Shown: piece by piece, positions 34,842-44,091 of the stretch
Numbering within the stretch: position 1 is the first letter of the stretch
Layout: every line of letters begins with the position of its first letter
Source of the DNA: Microbulbifer hainanensis
GTDB taxonomy: Bacteria > Pseudomonadota > Gammaproteobacteria > Pseudomonadales > Cellvibrionaceae
Reading direction: 5' to 3'
Assembly: GCF_014904735.1 (NCBI RefSeq)
Contig: NZ_JACZCR010000031.1
Coordinates: 62,001-126,000, forward strand
DNA length: 64,000 nt
The notes under the pieces: generated by a model
Seen by the model: only the letters and a program-made list of their open reading frames with translations
Database searches by the model: none
Told to the model about the DNA's origin: nothing
Position numbers and translations under genes: made by a program

Positions 34842-37388
34842 ATGATGAAGAGACTTACTCCCGTTTATCTCGGGATAATTTCCCTATTTCTTCTGCAGTT
34901 ACCCGTGGCCGCCCACGCAGCCAATTTACCTGCTGACAAGTACACACTGACACTGGCCCACAGCGGCAAATGCGTCAATGTGCCCGGCGGCAGTACATCC
35001 AATAACGTCCAGCTGGAACAGAGTAATTGCTCGGGTTCGGCCGTGCAGGATTTCGATATCAGCCCGGTGGGTGACGGCTATTACAAAATCATCAATCTAA
35101 ACAGCGGCAAAGCCATGCGCGTGCAGGGCGGCTCCCAGTCGGACGGCGCGGCGGTGGTCCAGTACAGCTGGTACGACTACGGCTCCCAGCACTTCCTGCC
35201 ACAGAGGAACGGCAGCGGCTATATCCTACGCAACCGGAACTCGGGCAAGTGCGTTGAGCTCTCGGGCGCATCGCAGGGGGAGGGGAGCGTGCTGGTGCAG
35301 ATGGCCTGTAGCGGCTCACCCCAGCAGACTTTTGCTATCGACCCGACCATCGACGGCGAGCGCACCCTGGCGCCCGGCCGATATACGGCCAGGGCAGTGC
35401 ACTCAGGGCTTTGCCTCGACGTGCCTTCGTCCAGCACTGCCAACAGCAAGCAGCTGCAGCAGTGGAGCTGCAATGCCACCGCCGCACAGCAGTTCGATTT
35501 CGTCTACGCGGGCTCGGGCCAGTACGAGATTATCAACGTCAACAGCGGCAAGTGCGTCGACATCTACTGGAGCCAAACCGGCAATGGCACCCCTGTCCAG
35601 CAGTACAGCTGCAACCAGGGTAGCAACCAGCGCTTCCTCGTTGAGGGTACCGGTGACGGGGAGTTTTTTATAAAAACCGCCCTGTCGGGCAACAAGCCGA
35701 TCGACGTCTCTGATGTCTCTCTGGACGACGGGGCCAAAATCCACCTCTGGGATGAGCATGGCGGTGACAACCAGAAGTGGACGCTCGAGCCGGTAGTCTA
35801 CGAGGCCGCGGTGCAGGACGGTATCTACAACATTGTTGCTACCCACAGCGGCAAGTGCCTGGACGTGCCGGGATCGAGCACCTCCACGGGCACCCAGCTC
35901 CAGCAGTACTCCTGTAACGGCACCAGTGCGCAGACGTTCGAGCTGGTCCACCAGGCCGACGGCTACTACCAGATCCGCAACACCAGCAGTGACCTGTCGC
36001 TGTCGGTGCGGGACTTTGCCGACGCCGCCGGTACGGCAATCGAGCAGGGCGAGGGCTTCGGCAGCGACAACCAGTTGTTCCGCTTCGTGCCCTACGGCTC
36101 CGGTTATGTAATACGGCCGAAATCCAGCTACCAGTGCCTGGATGTGAACGACAGCCCGTTCAGTTCCGGCTACCAGGAGTTGATGCAGTACACCTGTAAT
36201 TACGACAACAACCAGGTCTTTGCGCTGCAGGCTTTATCAACCTCCGCCAGTTACGCTGCCGCCCCGGCCGCAAACAATGACACGATTGTCCTGCTGCACG
36301 GCTTTACCGGTTGGGGCCGCGATGAATTGTTCGGCTTAAAGTACTGGGGTGGTGGCTGGACGGGCAAGAGGGACCTGCAGGAGTATTTGAAATCCCAGGG
36401 GCATAACACTGTCACCCTGGCAGTGGGGCCGCTCAGTTCCAACTGGGACCGCGCCGTGGAGGCCTACTACCAGCTTAAGGGCGGCTGTGTGAACTACGGT
36501 GCAACCCATGCCGCGACCCATGGGCACGCGCAATTTGGCCGCTGTTTCGCGGGGCTGCTGCCCGACTGGGATGCGGCCCACAAGATTCACATCATTGCCC
36601 ACAGCCAGGGCGGCCAGACAGCCCGGGTGCTGCTCAAGCTGTTGCGGGATGGTTCTCCGGAAGAGCACTACGAGGCCGGCACCGTGTTCGAGGGCGGCAG
36701 GAACTGGGTGCACAGTATCACCACCGTTTCCACGCCCCACAACGGCACCACGCTGACCGAGTTTTTCAACCCGCTGGATATTACCGAGCAACTGGTAACC
36801 TCCATCTACCGGGCGGCGGGCCTGGTCAGTGGCGAGAACGTGATCTACGACCTGAAGCTCGACCAGTGGGCGCTGAAGCGCCAATCCGGGGAAAGCTGGG
36901 ATGACTATTTCCACCGCGTCAAGGACGACCGCCTGTGGGCCGAATCGACGGATACCTCACTGTACGACCTGAGCGTGGAGGGTGCGCCGTATATCTACGG
37001 CGGTGCCATTACCTACCCGGACGTCTATTACTTCACGTATTCAACCCAGTCCACCTTCAAAGGATTGTTTACGCAAAAACAGTATCCCAGTGCTTCCACC
37101 TTCCTGCCGTTTATGCCGCAGTCGCTGTTCATGGGGCAGTACAAGAACAGCAACCTGGGTGTGGATGCCGGCTGGTTCGCCAACGACAGCGTGGTGAACA
37201 CCAACAGTATGATGGCTCCCACGGGCGCGCCCTACCAGGAGTACAACGGATTGCCGGTGCCCGGTGTGTGGCAGTACATGGGCAACAAGTCCGGCTGGGA
37301 CCATGTGGATGTCATTGGACTGTTTACCCTGAAGGATATCAACCCGATGTACCTGAACCAGGCGGAGATCCTGGAATCCCTGGATTGA
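34842..37388 (+). CDS. Secreted ricin-type lectin / family I.5 lipase fusion
   Basis: An exported lipolytic enzyme of 848 residues. A signal peptide (about 1-26, ending AAHA) is followed by about 430 residues of ricin-B beta-trefoil repeats, with recurring HSGKCLDVPG- and QLQQYSC-type motifs (roughly three domains), and then an alpha/beta-hydrolase from about 465. The hydrolase closely resembles thermoalkalophilic Bacillus/Geobacillus lipases: LLHGFTGWGRDELFGLKYWG, nucleophile S588 in AHSQGG, D782 and H821. The residues that bind Zn in those lipases also appear conserved (SSNWDRA, ATHAATHGHAQFGR, KLDQWAL). The lectin part probably anchors the enzyme to carbohydrate. The ATG at 34842 has ATGAGG 8 bases upstream. 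A terminator follows. Confidence 0.92.
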   Translation: MMKRLTPVYLGIISLFLLQLPVAAHAANLPADKYTLTLAHSGKCVNVPGGSTSNNVQLEQSNCSGSAVQDFDISPVGDGYYKIINLNSGKAMRVQGGSQSDGAAVVQYSWYDYGSQHFLPQRNGSGYILRNRNSGKCVELSGASQGEGSVLVQMACSGSPQQTFAIDPTIDGERTLAPGRYTARAVHSGLCLDVPSSSTANSKQLQQWSCNATAAQQFDFVYAGSGQYEIINVNSGKCVDIYWSQTGNGTPVQQYSCNQGSNQRFLVEGTGDGEFFIKTALSGNKPIDVSDVSLDDGAKIHLWDEHGGDNQKWTLEPVVYEAAVQDGIYNIVATHSGKCLDVPGSSTSTGTQLQQYSCNGTSAQTFELVHQADGYYQIRNTSSDLSLSVRDFADAAGTAIEQGEGFGSDNQLFRFVPYGSGYVIRPKSSYQCLDVNDSPFSSGYQELMQYTCNYDNNQVFALQALSTSASYAAAPAANNDTIVLLHGFTGWGRDELFGLKYWGGGWTGKRDLQEYLKSQGHNTVTLAVGPLSSNWDRAVEAYYQLKGGCVNYGATHAATHGHAQFGRCFAGLLPDWDAAHKIHIIAHSQGGQTARVLLKLLRDGSPEEHYEAGTVFEGGRNWVHSITTVSTPHNGTTLTEFFNPLDITEQLVTSIYRAAGLVSGENVIYDLKLDQWALKRQSGESWDDYFHRVKDDRLWAESTDTSLYDLSVEGAPYIYGGAITYPDVYYFTYSTQSTFKGLFTQKQYPSASTFLPFMPQSLFMGQYKNSNLGVDAGWFANDSVVNTNSMMAPTGAPYQEYNGLPVPGVWQYMGNKSGWDHVDVIGLFTLKDINPMYLNQAEILESLD

Positions 37389-37718
37389 CCGGCCCCTCCC
37401 TGGTCGGGGAGGGAATGGGAAAGAGGTCCCCGTAAGCGGCGGGGGCCGCGCCAAGGTCAGCCTTATGTCGGGCTGGCCTTTTTTATTGCCGATCCTGGCA
37501 GGTTCAACACTCCGGCTCGCCCGTTCGCAGCGCTCCGCCCACGGCAACCTTTGGTTAATACGGGCTCGCCTGCCTTGTTGGAAGGCTATTGCGATTTATT
37601 GACAATCGTTTTCAGTGTCTCCCGTCTCATTCGCCCGGTATCACCCTGTAGCGGCACCTGTCCGCTACCGCGAGAAACGAAGACCATGTCTGTCACCTCG
37701 ATATCGGGTGGCCTTCAT
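37389..37718. other. Convergent intergenic region with a terminator
   Basis: The 330 bases between the lipase gene and the leftward hydroquinone reductase gene contain the lipase terminator (37453-37484) and no supported gene. Nothing else stands out. Confidence 0.6.
37453..37484 (+). terminator. Terminator after the lectin-lipase gene
   Basis: A 10-bp stem with one G-U pair (AAGGTCAGCC at 37453-37462 with GGCTGGCCTT at 37471-37480), an 8-base loop and a T-run. Confidence 0.75.
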
Positions 37719-38666
37719 TTACAGTGACCCCGGGCCTACGGGTACGATACCGCTTGGATTTAGCGCCGTGATTGAATAATACCCGGCCTTGATATGATCC
37801 AGATTCACTACCTCGGCAATGCCTTCAATCGCCAGGATTCTGCGCATGTAGTCATAAAGGTGAGGCATTTCCCTGAGCGTATTGCGATTGCATTTAAAAA
37901 TGCCGTGATAGGCAGCATCGAAACGCACCAGAGTAACAAACAAACGGATATCCGTTTCAGTCAACAGGTCACCAAAGAGGTAGTCGCGCCCATCTGCAAG
38001 GCGGGACTCCATCGCATCGAGTGCTGTGAAAACCTTTGAATATGCCTCTTCATAGGCCAATTGTGTGGTGGCAAAACCGGCCTGATAAACGCCATTATTC
38101 AAGTCGCTATACAGATACGTGTTCAATTCGTCTATTTCGCTGGCCAGCTCTTGCGGGTACAGATCCGGCCCCGGGCGCCCGAGGTGGGAAAAGGCACTGT
38201 TCAACATGCGCAGTATGTCGGCAGACTCATTGTTAACAATCGTTTTGCTGTGCTTGTCCCACAAAACCGGTACGGTCGCTCTACCGGTAAAGCCGGGGTC
38301 GGCGCTGGTGTATATTTCATGCATATAGCGTGCGCCCGTAAGCGCATCTTCATCGCTGCCGGGGTAACCACCGAATTGCCAACCCTGTTCCGCTAGGCGA
38401 GGGTTGACTACGGAAACACTGATAACATCGCTCAACCCTTTAAGCTGTCGGGCCATTAGGGCGCGGCTTGCCCAGGGGCAAATGTAGGCCACATACAGGT
38501 GGTAGCGACCTTTTTCCGCTTTAAAACCACCCTTTCCTGTGATGCCCGGTGAACCATCGGGAGTGATCCAGTTGCGAAATGAAGAGGTTTGCCGAATAAA
38601 ACGTCCCTGTTCGTCTTTGTTCTGGACGGGTTGCCAGCTTTCCTTCCAAACTCCATTAACTAACAT
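37719..38666 (-). CDS. yqjG: Glutathionyl-hydroquinone reductase (YqjG/Xi-class GST)
   Basis: Reduces glutathionyl-hydroquinones, removing glutathione from quinone adducts in the cytoplasm. The 315 residues have a thioredoxin-fold N-domain with catalytic C63 in YICPWASRAL and a GST helical C-domain. Family landmarks are FRNWITPDG, RYHLYVAYICPW, TVPVLWDK, NNESADILRML and LYPQELASEIDELN. E. coli YqjG (328 residues) has its cysteine at the same position. It lies 68 bases downstream of a DoxX gene on the minus strand, the yqjF-yqjG arrangement, and is probably induced through the divergent LysR regulator. Confidence 0.93.
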   Translation of the reverse strand: MLVNGVWKESWQPVQNKDEQGRFIRQTSSFRNWITPDGSPGITGKGGFKAEKGRYHLYVAYICPWASRALMARQLKGLSDVISVSVVNPRLAEQGWQFGGYPGSDEDALTGARYMHEIYTSADPGFTGRATVPVLWDKHSKTIVNNESADILRMLNSAFSHLGRPGPDLYPQELASEIDELNTYLYSDLNNGVYQAGFATTQLAYEEAYSKVFTALDAMESRLADGRDYLFGDLLTETDIRLFVTLVRFDAAYHGIFKCNRNTLREMPHLYDYMRRILAIEGIAEVVNLDHIKAGYYSITALNPSGIVPVGPGSL

Positions 38667-38734
38667 GGTAATTACCTCATTGCTCCTTCCCGCCCCCAGA
38701 TAGCTCTGAGGGCAGGGTGCATTCTTTTTACAAT

Positions 38735-39226
38735 TTAAGCTCTGGCGCCTGCGGTTGTTACACCCTGGGGTTGCTGCTTGTCGATAACGCTTCCAAGCAG
38801 TTGTTTATCCAGGGAAAGGGCACCGCCACCTTGAATCGCCAGAGCAACGGTTGCGGCAAATAATGCCAGCGCATATTCATAACCGTTGTTGCTCAGGAAC
38901 AAACCGTGACTAAAGTGAACGCCGAAAATAGCCACGAGCATGGTGAACGCACTTACCGCGGCGGCAGGGCGTGTAAGCAGGCCTAGTACCAGTGCCAGCC
39001 CGCCAAAGAACTCCGCGCTGCCCGCCAGGAGCGCCATCAAATAGCCGGGTTCGAGGCCGATGCTGGACATCCACTGACCCGTGCCCTCAAGTCCATAGCC
39101 TCCGAACCAGCCAAACAGCTTTTGCGCACCGTGAGCGGCCAAGGTAATACCTACCGGTACTCGAAGTACCAACGCTGCCAATCCAGCATTCGAGTTCATT
39201 ACTGCTTTCAATGTTTTCTTGCTCAT
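38735..39226 (-). CDS. DoxX-family membrane protein (YqjF-like)
   Basis: A 163-residue inner-membrane protein with four hydrophobic segments, containing the DoxX landmarks LRVPVGITLAAHGAQKLFGW, LALVLGLLTRPAA and VHFSHGLF. The start ATG at 39226 is chosen because GGAG lies about 9 bases upstream; the frame could extend to a TTG at 39241 but that sits on the ribosome-binding site. In E. coli the homologous yqjF precedes yqjG and responds to aromatic breakdown products through the LysR protein YhaJ. The same neighbours here support a shared quinone/aromatic stress role. Confidence 0.88.
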   Translation of the reverse strand: MSKKTLKAVMNSNAGLAALVLRVPVGITLAAHGAQKLFGWFGGYGLEGTGQWMSSIGLEPGYLMALLAGSAEFFGGLALVLGLLTRPAAAVSAFTMLVAIFGVHFSHGLFLSNNGYEYALALFAATVALAIQGGGALSLDKQLLGSVIDKQQPQGVTTAGARA

Positions 39227-39387
39227 CCGTTTTATCTCCAATCAGTTGCTGCGGGATAACCCTTAAACTGCCTTAATCAGGCTCAAATACACCTTAATAG
39301 CAACGTAAAACCCTATAAATAGCCTTTCTGTTGGAGGATTATCAACATATCATTGATAGTGAATGTGTGATCTTACGGGAGGCCGGG

Positions 39388-40308
39388 ATGGACCGCATTG
39401 ATGCCATGAAAGCCTTCGTTGCCGTTGCCAACGAAGGTGGCTTCACCAGAGCTGCAGATAAACTGAATATATCTAACCAACTGGTCAGCAAATACGTATC
39501 GCAGCTGGAAGAGCACCTGGGAGTACGTTTGTTGAATCGCACTACGCGCAGGGTTCACCTGACCGAAGAGGGGGCACAATGCCTCCAATATGCGCAGCAG
39601 ATTCTGGAGAGTATTCAAGACATGGAGGGCCAGCTGGGTTATCTCCAAAGTGAGGCGCAGGGACTCTTGCACATCAGCGCGCCAGTCTCGTTTTCCACAC
39701 TCCACCTGGCACCTTTAATCAGTGACTTTCTGCAAGCACACCCAGCGGTTCGGGTAGATCTCGAGCTGAATGATCGTAAAGTAGATGTTGTCGAAGAGAA
39801 TTATGATGTCGCGCTGCGCATCGGCCGCTTGCAAAGTTCTTCACTTATTGCAAAACACATTGCACCCATAAGGTTGGTGGCTTGTGCTGCTCCGAAGTAT
39901 CTGGAGCAACACGGTACTCCCCAAACCCCTGAGGATTTATCGCCGGACCACTACTTGGGCTACAGCTACATGGAGTACGACAAACACAAGTCACCCTTAA
40001 TGGAAGCGCTCAAAGCCAGTAGTCGCAGCCAGAAGACAAGTTTTATGTGTAATAACGGCGAGGTGTTGGCTAAGGCTGCAATTGCGGGCGACGGATTTGC
40101 TTTGCAGCCAACGTTTATGGTCGGGGAGGCGATTAAACAGGGTAAGTTGAAAGTGATTTTGCCAGAATACGAACCTGAACCCATGGCGCTTTATGCCGTG
40201 TATCCACACCGGAAATTACTGGCGACCAAGCTGCGTTCGTTTATTGATTTCATGGAAAGCTATTTTGGCAGTCCACCCTATTGGGATGAATTTGACCAGG
40301 TGAAATAG
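39388..40308 (+). CDS. LysR-family transcriptional regulator
   Basis: A 306-residue regulator. N-terminal winged helix-turn-helix (about 1-60: MDRIDAMKAFVAVANEGGFT, QLVSKYVSQLEEHLGVRLLN) is followed by a periplasmic-binding-like effector domain (about 90-295; LLHISAPVSF, YDVALRIGRL). The start at 39388 has GGGAGG 5 bases upstream; an extension to 39331 lacks support. It is divergent from the doxX-yqjG operon with 161 bases between starts, and is likely its regulator. The CrgA/AaeR-like subgroup fits the sequence style. The effector may be an aromatic or quinone compound, by analogy only. Confidence 0.92.
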   Translation: MDRIDAMKAFVAVANEGGFTRAADKLNISNQLVSKYVSQLEEHLGVRLLNRTTRRVHLTEEGAQCLQYAQQILESIQDMEGQLGYLQSEAQGLLHISAPVSFSTLHLAPLISDFLQAHPAVRVDLELNDRKVDVVEENYDVALRIGRLQSSSLIAKHIAPIRLVACAAPKYLEQHGTPQTPEDLSPDHYLGYSYMEYDKHKSPLMEALKASSRSQKTSFMCNNGEVLAKAAIAGDGFALQPTFMVGEAIKQGKLKVILPEYEPEPMALYAVYPHRKLLATKLRSFIDFMESYFGSPPYWDEFDQVK

Positions 40309-40814
40309 CACAGCTATCTGATTCACTCGCGGCAAATGCGTGGTGCAGCTGCTGATCAAACCCCTTTTTTCGATGCCGGGTCTCGCTCCAGCATCTGCCC
40401 CCTCAGCGGCGCCAGAGCGTGGGGCACATGACATTCCGTCGCCCCGGCATCCTGGGTATTAAGGGCTCAATTTAATAAATTTACACTTTTTTACGTTCGT
40501 CCTGCCGACTCGTCGCGGGAGGGTGCCGGGCTGTGCAATATTTGTTCGTTGTGAATTGGCGAGGTGGGTTCTCAGTCGAAACCGCGCGACGCGTGCGGCG
40601 TCTGGCTCCGATACCGCACAGTTGCCTTTACCTTGCCCTGACGTCGTTTGGGCTGAAGTCGACTCGTGAGCTGGTACTAGTCATGAGTGCGTACGGTTTC
40701 ACATTTGCAAAATCATACGTTTTGCATACATTGGTGCCCACTAGCCGCTGGCGCCAAAAAGCAGACCAATGAGTCACAGCGGCAAAATACAACAATGATT
40801 AGGCAGTACCCAGC
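40309..40814. other. Intergenic region before the POT transporter, no gene supported
   Basis: About 500 bases. A 79-residue frame at 40533-40772 begins with TTG, has no ribosome-binding site and no recognisable domain, and is not accepted. The region presumably includes the promoter of the transporter gene; no clear operator was seen. Confidence 0.5.
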
Positions 40815-42353
40815 ATGACGACACAAGTCCAACCCTATTCGCAAACGCGATCGTTTACCACCGTCACCCTCATTGAGCTCTGGGAGCGCTTCGGCTATTA
40901 CGGCATGCAGGCGCTGATCGTTTACTTCATGGTGCAGCGCCTCGGCTTTGACGACAGCCGCGCAAACCTGGTCTGGTCCGCCGCCGCGGCCCTGATCTAC
41001 GTGGCCCCCGCCATCGGCGGCTGGGTGGGCGACAAGGTGCTCGGCACCAAGCGCACCATGTTCATCGGCGCCGGCATCCTGTCCCTCGGCTATATGCTGA
41101 TGGCAGTGCCGACAGAAAACGCTACCTTCCTGTTTGCCGCACTGGGTGTGGTCGTGGTCGGTAACGGTATGTTCAAGCCGAACGCCGGCAACCTGGTCCG
41201 CAAGATTTACGAGGGCGATGATTCAAAAATCGACAGCGCCTTCACCATCTATTACATGGCGGTCAACGTGGGGTCTACCTTCTCCATGCTGTTGACCCCG
41301 TGGATCAAGGACTACGTCAATCAGTCCTGGGGGCACGAGCTGGGATGGCACGCGGCCTTTGGTGTATGTGCTGTGGGCCTGGTGGTTGGTCTCGCAAACT
41401 ACCTGCTGATGCGCGTAACCCTGTCCCATTACGGTTCCGAGCCCGATGAGCAGCCGGTGGACAAGAAGAAGCTGATGGCGGTGCTGGGCTGCTCCCTGCT
41501 GGCCATTATCGGTTCCACCATCGTGCTGGAATACCAGTCGGTAGCGCGCCTGTTCGTGTATGTGGCCGGCTTCGTAGTGCTGGGTATTTTTGTACACCTG
41601 ATTCGCAGCAGTGTGGAAAGTGAGCGCGCCGGCCTGATCGCCGCGCTGGTGCTGACCCTGCAGACCGTATTCTTCTTTATCTTCTACCAGCAGATGTCCA
41701 CCTCACTGGCGCTGTTCGCGCTGCGCAATGTGGACTGGAACTTCCAGGTGTTTGGCGCCCATCTGTGGACCTGGTCTCCGGCGCAGTTCCAGGCGCTGAA
41801 CCCCATCTGGATCATGCTGCTGAGCCCGGTACTGGCATGGCTATATAGCTGGGCGGGCCGTCGCAACAAGGATATTTCCATTGCGGCAAAATTTGCCCTG
41901 GGCTTCTCCGTGGTGGCGCTGGGCTTCTTCACCTACGGCATTGCCGGCCAGTTTGCCGTCGACGGCAAGACTTCCTCCTGGGTAATGATCGTCGGTTACG
42001 GCTTCTACTCCCTGGGTGAATTACTGGTGAGTGGTCTCGGCCTGGCAATGATCGCCCGCTACGTGCCGGCGCGTATGGGCGGCTTTATGATGGGCGCCTA
42101 CTTTGTGGCAGTGGGTATTTCCCAGTACCTGGGCGGCGTGGTGGCCAACATGGCCAGCATTCCGAAGGGCATCACCGATCCGCTGGAATCCCTGCCGATT
42201 TACACCGACCTGTTCAACAAGCTGGGCGTGGCCGGCTTGGTGGCCACAGCTATCGCACTGGCAGCACTTCCGCTGATGCGCAAGCTGACGACGAAGCATC
42301 ACGAGCACAACGGTGCTGCTGTAGAGCTGGCACCCGCTGAAGCGGCGTCTTAA
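40815..42353 (+). CDS. Proton-dependent oligopeptide transporter (POT/PTR family)
   Basis: An inner-membrane symporter importing di- and tripeptides with protons. The 512 residues contain about 14 transmembrane segments. POT signatures are E21xxERFGYYG-type ELWERFGYYGMQALIVYF near the start, GGWVGDKVLGTKRT between helices 2 and 3, and GNGMFKPNAGNLV with IYYMAVNVGS. The family is DtpA/DtpB-like, and a histidine/lysine-rich cytoplasmic tail ends the protein. ATG at 40815 follows a weak ribosome-binding stretch. It is monocistronic with a terminator after it. Peptide uptake fits a marine protein-degrading lifestyle. Confidence 0.95.
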   Translation: MTTQVQPYSQTRSFTTVTLIELWERFGYYGMQALIVYFMVQRLGFDDSRANLVWSAAAALIYVAPAIGGWVGDKVLGTKRTMFIGAGILSLGYMLMAVPTENATFLFAALGVVVVGNGMFKPNAGNLVRKIYEGDDSKIDSAFTIYYMAVNVGSTFSMLLTPWIKDYVNQSWGHELGWHAAFGVCAVGLVVGLANYLLMRVTLSHYGSEPDEQPVDKKKLMAVLGCSLLAIIGSTIVLEYQSVARLFVYVAGFVVLGIFVHLIRSSVESERAGLIAALVLTLQTVFFFIFYQQMSTSLALFALRNVDWNFQVFGAHLWTWSPAQFQALNPIWIMLLSPVLAWLYSWAGRRNKDISIAAKFALGFSVVALGFFTYGIAGQFAVDGKTSSWVMIVGYGFYSLGELLVSGLGLAMIARYVPARMGGFMMGAYFVAVGISQYLGGVVANMASIPKGITDPLESLPIYTDLFNKLGVAGLVATAIALAALPLMRKLTTKHHEHNGAAVELAPAEAAS

Positions 42354-42420
42354 GCGGACGGATAGCTGAATCAAGCCAGACTGCCCGCAGCCTGCGGCGG
42401 ACAGTCAGCTAGGCGAAGAG

Positions 42421-42448
42421 GGGAGCTTCTATTGAAGCTCCCTTTTTT
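42421..42448 (+). terminator. Terminator after the POT transporter
   Basis: A 9-bp perfect stem GGGAGCTTC/GAAGCTCCC (42421-42429 with 42434-42442), a TATT loop and TTTTTT. Confidence 0.9.
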
Positions 42449-42597
42449 ATTTTTCGGTCTTAATTTCAAAGGCGGGAAGGGCAGGCAGAGGGATGTGCTT
42501 TGCTGAAGGAGTATCCGCTTAGCGATCAGCTCCGTCAGGCGAGAAAGTCCGTATCAGCTCATACACCCCCGGTTCGAACTGCGCTACCGCCAGGGCT

Positions 42598-42903
42598 TTA
42601 CATTTTCAGTGCGTGAGTGATCCCCAGCAGGATGGCGGCCATTGCGGGTATCCAGAATAGAGGCGACTGGAGGAGTGGTAATTGCCGGGACTTGCCAAGA
42701 TTCCGTTTTTCGGACGTCCACCAAAACAGAAATACGCAGGTTACGCCAAATACAACAGTCATCGATGTCAGTGTCAATTTTGCGATAAACGCCAGGTTTT
42801 CAGTGTTCTCACCGCCAAAGTGGGCTGCGGTCAGTCGACCGAGACCCACAGCCACTGGAATGAGCGCAAAGGGAATTGCACGTTTGAAAATGTTTCTTTT
42901 CAT
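42598..42903 (-). CDS. Small membrane protein of unknown function
   Basis: 101 residues with three predicted membrane segments (about 8-25, 38-62 and 80-98); MKRNIFKRAIPFALIPVAVG begins with a positive N-terminus. ATG at 42903 has GAGAGG 8 bases upstream on the minus strand, which favours it over the overlapping plus-strand frame. It lies 57 bases downstream of another small membrane-protein gene on the same strand. I do not recognise the family. Confidence 0.6.
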   Translation of the reverse strand: MKRNIFKRAIPFALIPVAVGLGRLTAAHFGGENTENLAFIAKLTLTSMTVVFGVTCVFLFWWTSEKRNLGKSRQLPLLQSPLFWIPAMAAILLGITHALKM

Positions 42904-42960
42904 CTTGGCGCCTCTCGTTTGATTTATCAGTAAGTGGCACTTGTTGTGGCTAATGGTGCT

Positions 42961-43374
42961 TCAGGCTTGCGCCCGTTGAGCGCTGCGCACTAAATAGAAA
43001 TAGCACGCCAACAGCAGTAGAAGATGCGGCAGTGTTGCAGCCAGTAGATGTATAGATAGGCCGGGCGCCAGCAGGGAAAAGTAAAGCCTCAGCAGGATCA
43101 GCGGCGCCAATAGCAGGGTGTAAAAAACAGCATCGGGTTCCCGGGTGAGAAACTTGCTGCCATAGGCCAGGAGTAGAAATGCAGCAGAGAGTGGCAGACC
43201 GAGTGTTGCCAGGTCTATCAGCGCCAACGCCAGTAAGCCGGATATCTCGCTTACCGGTTCCGCTAGTTCCGCCGGTATAGCGACGGCGGTAGCTACCCCG
43301 ATCAGGTAGATTGAACACAACGCAAATCCAGCGCCGAGCAGTAGGCCTAATAGCCGATTCGCTAGCTTTCCCAA
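42961..43374 (-). CDS. Small membrane protein of unknown function
   Basis: 137 residues, very leucine/alanine-rich, with about four membrane helices (about 8-33, 44-70, 80-100 and 105-128). It begins with TTG at 43374; AGGGAG 9 bases upstream supports that start. It probably forms a two-gene unit with the membrane protein downstream. No family motif is recognised, so function is open. Confidence 0.6.
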   Translation of the reverse strand: MGKLANRLLGLLLGAGFALCSIYLIGVATAVAIPAELAEPVSEISGLLALALIDLATLGLPLSAAFLLLAYGSKFLTREPDAVFYTLLLAPLILLRLYFSLLAPGLSIHLLAATLPHLLLLLACYFYLVRSAQRAQA

Positions 43375-43813
43375 TACGTGACTCCCTGTAAGGCTGATAT
43401 TGTCTTCTTAATTACCTCTAAATTTGACCTCTAAAGCGCTACTGCAATTTTCCCCAAAATATTTGCTTTGCTATTTCTGCACCTGGTAAGTGGGCGTGCC
43501 CAGGGGGCAGGGGCTTGTGTCCAACAATACTACCGGATATCTCAGCGACGAGTGAAATGGCAATACTGAGCGGCTGAGTAAAACTATGACGCTCGGGCTT
43601 TACTCTGTGCGGATAAGTTTCGTCAGTGAGACAGCGATGCAGGTTTACAGAGGTTGCAGTTCTGGTTGATGGCGGAAGGTGCGGAAGGATTTAGAACGGT
43701 TAGGGGGCAGGGCGCTTTTGAACCTGCCGGCTCGTGATGCTTGCTCTTAACTCGCTGGCGCGGGTTGATCGAGCAGGGGCAGTTTTATCCACCCTCGAAA
43801 GGCGTTGTTTGTA
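43375..43813. other. Intergenic region, nothing identified
   Basis: About 440 bases between the unknown membrane-protein pair and tRNA-Arg. No coding frame with support, no RNA gene and no clear repeat were found. Confidence 0.5.
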
Positions 43814-43890
43814 TGGCGCGCTCGGGAGGATTCGAACCTCCGACCGCCTGGTTCGTAGCCAGGTACTCTATCCAGCTGAGCTACGAGCGC
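43814..43890 (-). tRNA. tRNA-Arg (anticodon ACG)
   Basis: On the minus strand acceptor GCGCTCG (43890-43884) pairs with CGAGCGC, with D-loop AGCTCAGCTGGATAGAG, anticodon loop CTACGAA, T-loop TTCGAATC, discriminator G and encoded CCA (43816-43814). It is 77 bases long. The ACG anticodon needs TadA editing to read CGN codons. Confidence 0.96.
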
Positions 43891-44091
43891 GTCGAGGTGG
43901 CGAACTGTAGTGAATTGTCGTGCCACGGTCAATAGTCGTTTCTAAAAAATACTTTGAAAATCATTGAGTTAGTTGACTGGCCCGGGCGCCGATTGCCGGT
44001 GTTTCCGGCGGATCTTCATTCGAGTAAACGCGCGGAGGCTGGCACGCGCGCTGCCTCTGGCGGCTAATCCATTATCCAGCTTGACCAACTC

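Noticed and set aside
40533-40772. 79-residue plus-strand frame before the POT gene
   Set aside because: TTG start, no ribosome-binding site and protein-like features absent.
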